A stretch of DNA of 64,000 nt from Plasmopara viticola (GCA_001695595.3 MBPM02000009.1:1581786-1645785); one strand, 5' to 3'; positions 1 to 10,055 are shown, counted from the first letter of the stretch. The notes: generated from the sequence alone by a model not told the origin. Program-made: numbers and translations.

Positions 1-387
1 AAGAAATTAGTCGGCCCATAAGCCATCCGATGAAAACTTAAGCCAATATTGACAAATTTGTCTTTGTGGCGGAGCTTAGGTAGGTCAGCGGCTTCCTTGT
101 AAGCATTTATCAAAGAGGAGACGACTTCGACGTTCTTGTGGTGCTCCCGAGCCCGACTAAAGTCAAAGTTTTCACGACTTAGCTTACGCCAAGCTCCCAC
201 GTAGAATAGAACAATAATTAGGACTATTCAATTGTTTGCAAAAACACAGCGTTGCCTATGCGGCCTTCGCAAAGCATGTGTTCGATCGATTAAAAAATGA
301 GTTTTAGTTATGGAAAAGTCACCAACGTGATGCTGATGATAGCATATAAGAAGGCTTTTAGAATTCTTCTTTTTTGACTCTGCCCGG

Positions 388-790
388 TGAGACAAAGCTG
401 TTTAGCATTAATTGCGATGCTTTCGACGATCCCGTCGGCTGCGCGCTTATGCAACTTGATGAGGACGAATGCGTGCCAGTCATTTCGATTTAGTCCGAAA
501 ACTTAGGAGCTATCTAACGAAACTACCCCCTATATGACAAGACGTCACTTGCCCTGGAGTACGCACTCACATGAGCTTTCTGATATAGAAGCCATTTGTG
601 GTCTGTCACAACATGCATCTCTATGGAAGGTGCCAAATCCCTCTACTTGATCGAAAAATGTCGAATGGCTGTCAATTTATAGGAAATATAACACCTGCGC
701 AAATAACAAGCCTGGCAAGCTTGATGTGCTTACCGATGCGGTGTCACGCAGGCCATACTCCTTTCTATCGGGTTTAAAGCCCAACTGATA
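388..790 (+). pseudogene. Ty3/gypsy RNase H relic
   Basis: Near 410 the reading DDPVGCALMQLDEDE matches the gypsy RNase H start (usually a DAS...IGCVLMQ.D type motif). Near 690-760 the reading NKPGKLDVLTDAVSRRP is the RNase H tail, normally YKPGK.N..ADALSRRP. The match at both ends of the domain is strong. Between them at least two in-frame stops and a frameshift are visible, so this is a relic. Confidence 0.8.
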
Positions 791-1315
791 AACGAACTTG
801 TCGAGCGCACGAAGCACACGTCAACCCAGAGATTTTAAGACCGGCAAATAGAATATCGAGCGCAGTTGTATTGCAACGAGAGACAAAACGTTCTGGTCAA
901 ATGTAGAGATGATCCGCTAGATTCAGCACGAGTCGCTGCTACAGAAGCAAAAAATACGAAATTTAGTGTACTTACGATGCTTCAGTTAGCGAAGTTTTCG
1001 GCAGAAAAAAAAGATGTAATTGGTCTCTACAAAAAATTTGGTGGCCCCATTTACACAGGGGGATGACCAATATGCGAGGACTTGTGATACCTTTTGGAGC
1101 GTCAAACTCCCGGCTCGCACGTCGATTTCTATATAGATCCTGCAAATATCGACGAGCTGTAGAATTTTATAGACCTCAATTTTGTTGTTGGCTTGCCAGA
1201 AGTCAGTAGCAGCACGAGCATATTTGATTACATGTGTTGCCTAAATAAGATGGTGCGTTCGATACCAGTTCTAGCAGATATAGCTGGAAAATCGCATTTG
1301 TTCTAGCAGATATGA

Positions 1316-1560
1316 TTGGGTGCAATGGTATCGAATAAAAATTTGCGGGTTTCCGCAATGTTTTGGCAAACGCCTTCAGGAACCCGTTTGCTGATGTCTG
1401 AGCAGACCATCCACGGGCAGAGATTTAGGCGGAGCGTGTCAAATGTCTGCAAAGGAACACACTGTGTAGTATGTACACTGATCACATTTCTAAGTGACTT
1501 GGCTGAAGAACTTTTACACTCGACTAGGTCTACCACGACCAAAGACATCAGATAGTAGCA
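1316..1560 (+). pseudogene. Ty3/gypsy integrase core relic
   Basis: The frame beginning at 1316 reads VSNKNLRVSAMFWQT, which corresponds to the integrase motif VSDRDPRFTA.FWQ. The catalytic-region aspartates of that motif are both asparagine or lysine-shifted (SDRD to SNKN). A neighbouring frame then gives ADHPRAEI.AERVK, the decayed form of ADHPQTDGQTERVN with its catalytic glutamate. Both the base changes and the frameshift make it dead. Confidence 0.75.
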
Positions 1561-1764
1561 AAAAGGGGCTTGTAAAAAAATTTCTCGAATTTTCTCAATG
1601 CGAGATTAGATCCAGATAGAAAATCATTCAGCAGGGAGAAAGAATGGATCCGCCCGGGATGACGAAAAAAAAAAACAACCGAGCAATCTAAATATATCCA
1701 TAAAATATGTTAAATTATTGCTAGATGTCAAAGCCCTAGGACAAGTACGCTATTTTATAAACAA

Positions 1765-2480
1765 AATGAAATCTCGTTTCATGGGACCTTTCTTGATCCT
1801 AGAAAGGCATGAATTGGTGTACACCATCGACCCTTTCAAACGATGTCGACGTCTATGACATTTTTATGGGCCGTTTCACGAGTAACTAAGATCCTCATGA
1901 CCCCGAGCCTCATGTATAATCCAATCTTCTCGCGCGACCCAATTGATAAGGCAAAAGTACGGGTAGCCATTTGGCGACGGATTGTGCCCATAGCCACTGC
2001 CGCATTGGTCATGATGCTGAGGGACCGTGTAAGCATAAGGATGCGCACATTAAGCATCCTATTAAGCCTGGAGTTCACTGCATAGAAAGCGAGTTACCGA
2101 CAATTCTGCCGACCCGGCTTTAAGATACACGATGGTCGATTAGACTTTAAAGTTCGTGACAGAGAAGCCATTCTGGCACGGGATCGCTTCGCAGGAGCTG
2201 CGCCCTGACCATCAAGGCCAACTTTGAAATTTTCTCATGCAAGTCGCACAGAGGCTACTGTTCCTCATGTAGTCGGCGCAACGTCAGAACGAAGGCGGCC
2301 TCCTCAGGTGCTCATTGACCGCCAAGGTCAGCAGCGTTTTGTTGAAAAATTTCAGTGAAGCGGAAAGGCTCTCATAAGCGCTAGGATGTTTTTGTAAAAT
2401 GACGCGATCCTTCGGCTTCACAAAGTTCGTCGGAGACGTCGAAACCACTCCAGAACAACTACTCAAAGATCATCATAATC
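1765..2480 (+). pseudogene. Integrase C-terminus and chromodomain relic
   Basis: From 1765 the frame MKSRFMGPFLILERHE...YTID matches the gypsy integrase C-terminal LRPRFIGPF.V..R.....Y.ID segment; DIFMGRF follows for the usual FYVGRL. Near 2297 RPPQVLIDRQGQQRFVEKF matches the linker leading to the chromodomain. Near 2390-2460, with stops, the text resembles a chromodomain core (FLVKW...S..SWE...L). Assignment rests on motif order and is good; no part is intact. Confidence 0.65.
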
Positions 2481-3808
2481 TTTCAATAAAGAGTACGGGC
2501 GCTCAATATGTAAGCTGCGAGCTTTTTGGCCGCACATTAGGGTATGGTGAGATTGAATGCAACCAACGCTCAGAACTTACGTTCCACCTGGTTTTGCATG
2601 ATGTCGAAGCCGAGACATCTCGAATGTAAGCACTCTTCGGCGAACTGATTACAAAGTTGCACTTTTGCTCACGGACGGTAAGCATGTCTTCAAAAGTGGC
2701 TGACTATTGAGTGAAACCTTGAAGATTTGACCAAACCCTGGATAGGCTTTCCAATTCAAACAATGTAACGGCAGTTCTGAAGTACCTTTGACTCTAGGCT
2801 TCTTGCGGCGCCAAAAAATGAAGTCCTTTAAAGTGCGGTAAAAGCACGCGCGTGGCCACCGTAAGCACGCGCATGACCACTGTAAGCACGCGCCGAAACA
2901 ATGATTCCTTTTGAGCAGCAAGGCGCGCAGAGAGGTCACATGAGAAGTGGCCTTTAAAATCGCTTACGGCGCGCGAAGCAGATTAGTACACTCTTTGCTT
3001 TATAGCTTACTCCTCCACTTTGTCAAGCCCATTGTCTAGAGAGTAAGTAGACCTTGTGTCCACTAAGCTTACCTAAGAAATAGTACCGTCTTTGACTTTG
3101 CCCTCTTTCTCCTGATTCCCAAGCTTTGTGACCTCGCCAAGAAGCGCGATCTAGGTCAGTATTGCCCCTCGGAAGCCATAATCTTTCCTATTGATTTTGA
3201 TGAAGCCTTTTGTATGACCGGTCTAAGCTTAACACTTTTGAAAATGTACCGCGATAAGGTTGATTTGGCAACACTGTCATAAATCTAAAGCTTCTTTGTG
3301 GCCCTAGTAAACGAGAAGCTTGACGGATTCTCACCAATTTCATCGCCTGGAAGCGAAGGTGTCTTTGGACCCCCGACGAAATGCGCACAGTTTCCGCCGC
3401 AGTAAGGTGGGAGTCTCTCCCAGAGCCTACTATTCTCTGTTTAAGCAGGTAATCTATTTTTAAACTCGTCACCTATGGCGTTGGCGCAATGCGTTATTGG
3501 GCACAGAGGCCAACTATGGAACAGTGGCCCAAAGCAATTTCTTTGGTCATGACATGGTCAACGTTGATCGACGCGACCGACCGACAGCTCTCTTTGCTCA
3601 GTATGCTTTTGAATAGAAGTCGAGGGTGATGAATTTACCTTAGTGGAGTCACAGAGCTGATTTCGGAACAAATACGACCCCTGCTTAAATTACATAGCTG
3701 AATACCGTGTATATATTGGTAGGATAAACATTGTTTCAATCAAATCAGTTTTTGAATTTCGCACTTCGGTGATAATAATATGGGAGATCTACAATGTTTT
3801 TGCACACC
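2481..3808. other. Gene-free stretch, probably decayed retroelement flank
   Basis: Only short overlapping ORFs in several frames are present, none with a recognisable domain. Apart from the small GC-rich minisatellite at 2838-2894 nothing could be identified. It may be the 3' non-coding part and LTR of the gypsy element to its left, but no LTR boundary was visible. Confidence 0.4.
2838..2894. repeat. GC-rich minisatellite, about 2.5 units of 21-23 bp
   Basis: The unit GTAAGCACGCGCATGACCAC recurs three times in succession with small changes (23, 21 and a partial 13 bp). It is much more GC-rich than its surroundings. Confidence 0.7.
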
Positions 3809-3820
3809 ACCTCTCTGTGC
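3809..3820 (+). repeat. Target-site duplication, left copy
   Basis: The 12-mer ACCTCTCTGTGC directly precedes the LINE 5' end and is repeated exactly at 4978-4989 directly after its tail. Confidence 0.85.
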
Positions 3821-4044
3821 TTTTCGGAAAAGGTTGGGGTGACGCCCTCCTTCCAAGCGCGGGGGCTAAATGCTCGCGCGCTTCGGGCAGGTGCTCTCGG
3901 GCATCTGCAGGTCTCTAACGAGTCTCACCCTCGACGCGACGGTCTCCAGCACCAGGCCAAACCCCCTTCCACGCCCTTAACCGCGCCAACCGCATCCGGA
4001 TTGGCTCCTTTAATGTAAATTCTCTAGGTTCGAAGCGCAAGAAG

Positions 4045-4170
4045 CACGAAAACTCTCCGAAGATCTCCGGCGCTACCGCGTCGATGTCCTTGGCCTCCGA
4101 GAAACCAAGATCTACGATAGAGGTGAGCACCGCATTGATGACTTCCTTCTAACCCTGAAAAAAAAAAAAC
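4045..4170 (+). pseudogene. LINE AP-endonuclease domain fragment
   Basis: An upstream frame gives RIRIGSFNVNSLGSK, the usual start of a LINE endonuclease. After a frameshift the reading LRRYRVDVLGLRETK follows, containing the conserved (Q/R)ET motif that binds metal in EEP nucleases. An A-rich run at 4157-4169 ends recognisable homology. The rest of the domain has been deleted. Confidence 0.75.
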
Positions 4171-4310
4171 GAAGCCAAGACCGAAGTCACCGAAATCCGC
4201 CGCCACTGCAACCCGTCGGGCGCCACTCGACACGCCCGAGCCCGAGAAGAAACCTGGCGCCACACTAAGAAGCTCGGAACACTCCTCGGCGATATTAAAG
4301 TCTATCCCGA

Positions 4311-4939
4311 CGCAAGTCCCTGGCCACCCTCGCGCTCCACCGCCTCTGGTCCGTCTGGCTCCGCCCCACGCTCATCTCACCCAAGACCCGCATTCGACTG
4401 TACAACACCTACGTTCTACCAATTCTGCTGTACAAGTGCGCCACCTGGGCTCTTACCAAGTCAGAGCTCCACGGCCTCGAGAGTTTCCATCGCCGCCAGC
4501 TTCGCTACGCTCTTGGCTATCGCTACTCCCGACACATTTCGAATGCAAGACTCTACGACCTCTGTGATGAGCGGCCGCTGAGACTACGACTGACACAAGC
4601 TCGCTGGCGCCTGTTTGGCCATGTACTTCGCCGCAATCCCGACATTCCAGCTAACCTCCAGATGCGTGCCTACTTCTTCTCCACCGCAGCAAAATGGCGC
4701 GGACGTCCCCGCACCACGCTCCCCTCAACACTCGACCACAACCTTGTTTCCCGTGGCTCCGGCTTTCGACTCAAGATAGCACAAGACCTCGAAGTGGTAC
4801 GTACCCTTGCACAAGACCGAAAGAAATGAAAGACCCTCACGACCTCGGTGCTGGATGCACTGCCCGCCGAACGAGACTCGACGTATGCGGACGCCACTCT
4901 ATGCCGTGGACTAGCCAGACTGAGCCTAGCACGTGCATA
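4311..4939 (+). pseudogene. LINE ORF2 C-terminal fragment
   Basis: An almost uninterrupted frame reads through segments typical of LINE ORF2 tails: ISPKTRIRLYNTYVLPILLY, CATWALTKSELHGLESFHRR, RHISNARLYDLCDERPL, ARWRLFGHVLRR and WRGRPRTTLPSTL. A TGA interrupts it near 4828, after which KTLTTSVLDALPAERD continues. This domain follows the reverse transcriptase in these elements; its catalytic YxDD region is absent here. Confidence 0.8.
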
Positions 4940-4977
4940 ACTTGGCAACGCGATAACGTAATACATTACATTACATT

Positions 4978-4989
4978 ACCTCTCTGTGC
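4978..4989 (+). repeat. Target-site duplication, right copy
   Basis: Exact repeat of the 12-mer at 3809-3820, following the TTACAT-type tail of the LINE. Confidence 0.85.
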
Positions 4990-5190
4990 CTGGTGCTGGG
5001 CTGTGTTCCCGTCACAATACAGTGAATTTGATATAGAAAGTATTATAACGTCATCAGTGAGTCCTATTCGCCGTACTTCAGTGCGCCACGTAGTACATAA
5101 ATAGAGTGCTTTCACGCAATCAGCTGTGATTTTCACCAGTCCCGTCTTAGGAAACAATTTGCAAGAGGGAAGTGAGACAAACAATAGGCG

Positions 5191-7044
5191 ATGGAAGCTA
5201 CCATCGGCTCAAGCGTGCGCGTGTTTGACGGTACGACAGACTTTCGCGTGTGGCGCGCACGTGTCGAGAATGAGCTGATGCGCTACCACCTACTGGGCTA
5301 CGTCATGGTGCGCGGCTACGACGGTAGCCAGTCATTCACGTACAATGGAGAGGTTGTGCCACCCCGAACTTCCATAGTTATCGAGAACGACGAACAGCAG
5401 CAGCCAGCAAATCTAAAAGAGGAACCTTCGTGTGCAACCATTCAGCGCGGACGACTTAGCCGGTGGGACATATTGGGGGAGAGTGCCGAAGCTAAGAGTA
5501 TTTTGCAGCGCTTCTTACACCCAGACGTGGAGTCAGCTATATTAAACAAGAACATTTACGACAGCTGGACGATGCTTTGTACCATCTATGGCAACCGGAG
5601 CAGTCCTGGAGCTCACGACATGTACGAAATGCATCGAGTTATTTATCACATTCGACTGGGGGACAAAAAGGGGGAGCCTGTGAAGGAATTCATCACGCGG
5701 TGGGAGATGCTTATGCAGCAATACGCGCTGGCAACAGGGATTGAGCTGACGGACGCCTTTCGCTCCGTCACACTGACGCAAACGCTTCCTAGTGCGTGGA
5801 GACCTATGGTGGCGTCGTGGAGAGGCGTCCGGCCGTTCGTTCCCTATGCGGAGCTAGTGGAAAAAGTGGTGGCTACTCGAGAACGAATACAGGAACAGGC
5901 AGAGTCATCGAAAACACCTACTGCATTGAAGGTTTCATCCTCTTCGACTAGTATATCTAATGAAGCGCATACACCTCGATCAGCAGAGAGAGCTGCAGCT
6001 GACCAGCTCGCAATAGTAAAACCGTTGGTTCAAGCAATCACAAAGCCTGTTTCTGATGATAAGCCAGCATTAAAACAGACATCGAAAGTTGTCAAAAAGC
6101 AGCCCGACAAACCTATTGTCGAGACGTCGATAAGCCCCGATAAGAGTGCGAGATTTAGCGAAAAAGCCAGTTCTATTGACGCGAGTACTGGTAGGGATAA
6201 CACTCTGGACCTTCGAACTGAACAACCTAGCGTATTGGAGAAAAAGAGCTCACGCAGCCCTTGTTCTCGCGACAACAGCAAGAAACCTTCGTCGGATCGA
6301 GGGGAGAAAACTTCTAGCCCTCGCTCGTATCGAAATTCCAAGGCAAGTGATGATAAATCTGAAAAGCACCACACGCGCGACAAGCACGACTCTGAAAAAG
6401 GATACGCGTCTCACAGCCGCTACGATAGGTCTCCGCGAACCTCACGCAGTCGGTATTCCAAAAATTCTGATAGCATTGAACGCATCGACAAAATTGGCCC
6501 TGTCTCGTGCTTCTACTGCCTCAAAGTGGGTCATCACATGAAACACTGTTGGTACTTGAAAGCCGACATTGAGAGCGGCACGACGCACGAGCCGCGCAAG
6601 AGATACACCTGCGCTGTAACGGCGGAAAGGAACGAGTATATGGTTTGCTGTCTCGAAGCTTACATCGATGAAGTGAATCGAGAGCGGGCGGCGCGCCGGA
6701 CAACTAAGTCGACAACGAGTACGTCGCGTCGAGGTGACTATGAACTTTCGGAGAGTGAAAGACGCAGTTTTCGTTCTCAGCAGCAAGACCTTGCGCTGCC
6801 GCCGCCGCCAGGTCAACCACCAGTCTTTGCGTTTCGGGATCAGCAACAGCCATCGAATGGTAGCACCGCTACCGACTACCGCAAACGCTCGCGCAGCGTT
6901 TTTCCATCCGCTATTTCGCCACGCGATCCGCGTCTCAATCGGTCGAATAGTGTCTATCGATCTACTGATGTCGCAGAGGAGTTCTCGCCTCGAAAACGTG
7001 GTCGCACGCCATCATTCGAGCGGCATCTTCAAGCGTACTATTAG
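5191..7044 (+). CDS. Gag-like protein with CCHC zinc knuckle (possible domesticated gag)
   Basis: A 617-residue intact ORF. Residues 8-40 (VFDGTTDFRVWRARVENEL) resemble the N-terminus of copia-type Gag proteins. Residues about 90-235 look like a UBN2/gag-polypeptide domain: (YDSWTMLCTIYG, then a helical segment and a TLPSAWRPM motif). About 250-435 is charged, disordered, rich in Ser, Arg and Lys. A perfect CCHC knuckle (C440, C443, H448, C453) follows, then a basic tail ending SPRKRGRTPSFER. Such proteins bind nucleic acid. No protease, integrase or reverse transcriptase follows, no LTRs flank it, and the next gene starts 366 bp downstream. The intact frame amid decayed repeats suggests retention by the host, but that is inference. 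Translation start: first ATG of the frame, preceded by an AT-rich leader. Alternative: a recently inserted gag-only element. Confidence 0.8.
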   Translation: MEATIGSSVRVFDGTTDFRVWRARVENELMRYHLLGYVMVRGYDGSQSFTYNGEVVPPRTSIVIENDEQQQPANLKEEPSCATIQRGRLSRWDILGESAEAKSILQRFLHPDVESAILNKNIYDSWTMLCTIYGNRSSPGAHDMYEMHRVIYHIRLGDKKGEPVKEFITRWEMLMQQYALATGIELTDAFRSVTLTQTLPSAWRPMVASWRGVRPFVPYAELVEKVVATRERIQEQAESSKTPTALKVSSSSTSISNEAHTPRSAERAAADQLAIVKPLVQAITKPVSDDKPALKQTSKVVKKQPDKPIVETSISPDKSARFSEKASSIDASTGRDNTLDLRTEQPSVLEKKSSRSPCSRDNSKKPSSDRGEKTSSPRSYRNSKASDDKSEKHHTRDKHDSEKGYASHSRYDRSPRTSRSRYSKNSDSIERIDKIGPVSCFYCLKVGHHMKHCWYLKADIESGTTHEPRKRYTCAVTAERNEYMVCCLEAYIDEVNRERAARRTTKSTTSTSRRGDYELSESERRSFRSQQQDLALPPPPGQPPVFAFRDQQQPSNGSTATDYRKRSRSVFPSAISPRDPRLNRSNSVYRSTDVAEEFSPRKRGRTPSFERHLQAYY

Positions 7045-7410
7045 GTGGTACTCAGATTTCTCAGATCGGGGATGTTTTCAATTGGTGAATACAATTCGTA
7101 CTTATCTGTAATTATCAATTCTGTCAGGGTTTAACGAGTTAGGGGGTTTGCCAGTTTGGCACGGGAGAAGGAGCTGCGCGTGTGCGACAGCGCAATCTCT
7201 TTTTAAGAGACAGCTCTTTATACAGCAGAATAGCAAGAATAATCTGCTTGGAAGTAATAAACGTCTGACTTATTGCATCTATGAAGAAGACAGCATTGTG
7301 GAGGTAAGGGTTTAAAGCTAGTTCCGTATGGACCACGCCACAATTCCACCACATAATTACAGAAGTCTGTCGCTTACTTGAATGCCCTCTGACTTGCTCT
7401 TTGCTTTTAA
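7045..7410. other. Intergenic spacer between two plus-strand genes
   Basis: No ORF of note. An AATAAA-type string lies at 7256-7261 and could serve 3' processing of the upstream transcript. No oomycete initiator consensus was recognised before 7411, although the last 60 bases are T- and C-rich. Confidence 0.4.
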
Positions 7411-9798
7411 ATGGTGTTTAGAAACAACAGCACGCTGACTAACGGCGACATCAGCACTACTACAACTACAACGACGAGTAGTACGAAGACGGGAAAAGCA
7501 TCGACTACAAGTAGTACTGTGTCTAATGCCACACCATCAAATAGTAATCGTGGGAGTCAAGGCAGTCGACGTAGTTCAGGGACGTCCACACCGGAAGGTG
7601 ACAAGCTTCCGCCAGGATGGACGCGCAAGGAGAGCAAGTCTCAAAAAGGTCGCTACTATTTCATCTCCCCCGCCGGCAAGACGCAATGGGTGCCACCCGT
7701 AACAAAGTCGTCGAGTGGCAAAGCCAAAAAGTCGTTCAATTGGGTGAGCGAGGTAGAAATTTGCTTTCAGGAGGGACGGCTTGGCGTGAGTTTACGCGAA
7801 GTCCATCAGATGGAAACCATTCTGTACTCGCAATTTCAGGCTGAAGTGGATGATTTGCCCAAAATTAATGGCAAAGCTGGACCCGCAGAGCTTCACAATT
7901 GGAGCGTGAAACCTCACAAGCGACTGACGATTGGTATGCGTGTAATCAGTATTGAAGACACGTCATTGGCTGGACTCACGTATAAAGAAGTTGTGTCGAA
8001 GTTGAAGCACGCGTCTCGACCCGTTCGCATTAAGTTTGCTGATGTACAGAAGGGCACGGTGGAGGAAAATGGCGGTTGTAAATTGGATGGAGACAAAGCG
8101 AATAACGGAACTGCCAGTGATTCAGTAGCTTTAGGATATGGAAACTCGAGTGCATATATGCAGCAAAAGGAAGAGTACACTCGTGTGCTCGTGACGGGGG
8201 AGCTGCATATTGAGATGTGGACGATTGAAAATAAGAAGCGTTTGCGCTCATTAACATGCATGCAGCACAAGTGGAGTACAGTGTCGAATGAATTTGATAT
8301 TTTGAACGCCAAGCGAAGAGAGTTGCGGAAAGATAATGAGAATTTGAAGAATGACAAGGAGAAATACAAAATGATGATTAAAAACCTCAAGATGCAGGCA
8401 AACAATGCGATGGAAAATCCGGAACTTGTCAAGGCAAATGAATTGGCTAAGCGAAATACTGAATTGAACGACGATATTTTGAAAATGGACGCTGGCAACA
8501 AGAGACTTCGAAAAGAAAGAGACACATTGCAGGCCCAACTTGATGATCTGGAAAAACAGCTGGCGAAGGTAGAGCAAAAAGACAAGGGTGAAGACGAAGA
8601 TCGTGCGACGGAAGAGGACATTTTTGGGATTGAACTTACGGCGCCGCCGAAAGAGCAGCTATCGGCATTGAAGAAGAAGAGGCGCGGACTAGAAGATGAA
8701 TTGAACAAAGAACAACGCAAAGCGAACAAGGTGCAGAAAGAGATGGAGCAGCTTACAAAACACTATGCTAGCCTTAGTAAAGAGGAGTCGGGTCTTAGTT
8801 TACCAACATCGTCGTCAAATACGTCGCATCAAGCGTCGACAGATGAAAAGGAGAAGAGTGCGGGTGGTGTTCAAACAAAGACCAGTAGCAGTAGTGGGTC
8901 TAGCAAGCCAAAATCAGAGTTTGCTGATCTTGAGGCCAAGATTTTGGAACTGCGTAAAAAGCAACGTGCTGTGGTAGACACTCTATCAAAGGCCGCCCAG
9001 GCTGGAGATCAAAAACTTGCTAAAGAGTGTCAGCGGAAGCGTCAAAAGATCAAACAAGAGCTGAAGGAAGCGCAGGATGAGCTTAATCGACTTAAATCTG
9101 AAGGCAAGTCGGGGTCGCCATCATCTCGGACTGACTCTTCTGGCAATCAGAAAACATCGGATGAAAAGTCAACCAGCTCTAGCCGTCAAGCTTCGTCGTC
9201 ATCTTCGAAGAAAACGAGGCAAGACAATACGAGTCCACCGTCCAATGAAGCAAAAAGCGCGGACCCTGCTCCAACTTCTGGCACTTCGCGTGGAAAGATG
9301 CCGATGCTGAGCGGCTTCTTGGATAAAGGTCCGACAGAGTGGGCTGACCGCGGCATTATTAGCGGTATGAAGGCCATGCGGGGCTCACGGGAGCGATGGT
9401 GTGTCATCACCGCTGATGGATATCTCAAATACTACAAGCGGCGTGGTGACTCGGTCGTGCGAGGTGAGATTAATTTGGCCGACAAAAGCTTTGAGGTCGT
9501 TTGTGAAGACCTTCGACATGGCAAGGAGTTTGTGCTTAGCACAGACGAGCAACAGTCGCACTTTTTTACGAAAAACCCACAGGAGCTGAATAATTGGGTG
9601 AAGACTCTGCGTGCTGCCAACGCCTATTTACTTAAGTCAGCTGCCCCACCATTACCTCCGGTTCGGTCTCGTGGCGAGAAGGACAAGCAAATCACTGGCA
9701 CGCCCAAGGATGTCGAGGAATTCAACCTCGATGGGCTAGTGGATGCTCTACCTGAAGACGACGAACAATTCTATGGACGTGCTACTTTAGGGTTCTAA
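7411..9798 (+). CDS. WW / PDZ-like / coiled-coil / PH domain scaffold protein
   Basis: A 795-residue intact ORF. After a Ser/Thr-rich leader, residues 63-97 form a WW domain (LPPGW, YYF, TQW, PP), which binds proline-rich ligands. Residues about 112-215 resemble a PDZ-type fold (LGVSLREV near the start, GMRVISIEDTSLAGLTYKEV in the middle, PVRIKF at the end); this is a weaker call. About 275-400, 410-455 and 505-560 are highly charged heptad-like coiled coils separated by Ser-rich linkers. Residues about 630-743 are a pleckstrin-homology domain (LSGFLDKG start, RWCVITADGYLKYYK, closing NNWVKTLRAA), predicting phosphoinositide or membrane binding. It probably acts as a cytoplasmic membrane-proximal adaptor. 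The gene converges on the ABC transporter gene, with 257 bp between stop codons. First ATG of the frame is used. Confidence 0.85.
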   Translation: MVFRNNSTLTNGDISTTTTTTTSSTKTGKASTTSSTVSNATPSNSNRGSQGSRRSSGTSTPEGDKLPPGWTRKESKSQKGRYYFISPAGKTQWVPPVTKSSSGKAKKSFNWVSEVEICFQEGRLGVSLREVHQMETILYSQFQAEVDDLPKINGKAGPAELHNWSVKPHKRLTIGMRVISIEDTSLAGLTYKEVVSKLKHASRPVRIKFADVQKGTVEENGGCKLDGDKANNGTASDSVALGYGNSSAYMQQKEEYTRVLVTGELHIEMWTIENKKRLRSLTCMQHKWSTVSNEFDILNAKRRELRKDNENLKNDKEKYKMMIKNLKMQANNAMENPELVKANELAKRNTELNDDILKMDAGNKRLRKERDTLQAQLDDLEKQLAKVEQKDKGEDEDRATEEDIFGIELTAPPKEQLSALKKKRRGLEDELNKEQRKANKVQKEMEQLTKHYASLSKEESGLSLPTSSSNTSHQASTDEKEKSAGGVQTKTSSSSGSSKPKSEFADLEAKILELRKKQRAVVDTLSKAAQAGDQKLAKECQRKRQKIKQELKEAQDELNRLKSEGKSGSPSSRTDSSGNQKTSDEKSTSSSRQASSSSSKKTRQDNTSPPSNEAKSADPAPTSGTSRGKMPMLSGFLDKGPTEWADRGIISGMKAMRGSRERWCVITADGYLKYYKRRGDSVVRGEINLADKSFEVVCEDLRHGKEFVLSTDEQQSHFFTKNPQELNNWVKTLRAANAYLLKSAAPPLPPVRSRGEKDKQITGTPKDVEEFNLDGLVDALPEDDEQFYGRATLGF

Positions 9799-9846
9799 GA
9801 AAGTGAACGCGGTGACCGCGTAGTGCTGATACTTAATGTAATGATT

Positions 9847-9914
9847 GGTTGTTTTTGTTTACCTCTGTTTAACATGAAAAAGTGGTTTTGTTCACCTCTG
9901 TTTAACATGTAAAA
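9847..9914 (+). repeat. 34-bp tandem direct repeat in the 3' flank
   Basis: Two adjacent 34-bp copies share CACCTCTGTTTAACATG (first copy TACCTCTGTTTAACATG) with a few substitutions. They lie 50 bp after the scaffold-protein stop, within its likely 3' untranslated region. Confidence 0.8.
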
Positions 9915-10055
9915 TCGACACGTGGATTTCATCTTGTTAGATGTGAAATGTGCCTCGTGCGGCACCTTCAACGTCCCGAAATAAAACTAAAGGCACAAGA
10001 CAGGCACCAACACCGAGTCAAGACCTCATTGCAAATATACAAGAAATTAAGCTAT

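Larger units (their letters stand above)
360..2480 (+). mobile_element. Decayed Ty3/gypsy (chromovirus-type) pol remnant
   Basis: Conceptual translation in shifting plus-strand frames gives, in the expected order, an RNase H relic, the spacer before integrase, an integrase relic, an integrase C-terminal segment and a chromodomain-like end. Stops and frameshifts occur throughout, so it is not functional. No LTR pair or target-site duplication was found, and the reverse transcriptase part would lie left of the window. Chromodomains at the end of integrase define chromoviruses, which are common in oomycetes. Confidence 0.75.
3821..4977 (+). mobile_element. Internally deleted non-LTR retrotransposon (LINE)
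   Basis: It begins TTTTCGGAAAAGG, ends in a short TTACAT-type simple repeat, and is flanked by an exact 12-bp target-site duplication. Inside are the start of an endonuclease/exonuclease/phosphatase domain (about 4045-4170) and the C-terminal end of a LINE ORF2 (about 4311-4939); the reverse transcriptase between them is missing. A full LINE would be several kb, so this is a deletion derivative. A second, even shorter derivative of the same family lies at 48962-49282. It inserted about 200 bp upstream of the gag-like gene. Confidence 0.85.

Noticed and set aside
7914..8729. 271-codon ORF on the minus strand
   Set aside because: It is a shadow of the coiled-coil part of the WW/PH gene: low-complexity Ser/Phe-rich text antisense to Lys/Glu-rich codons.
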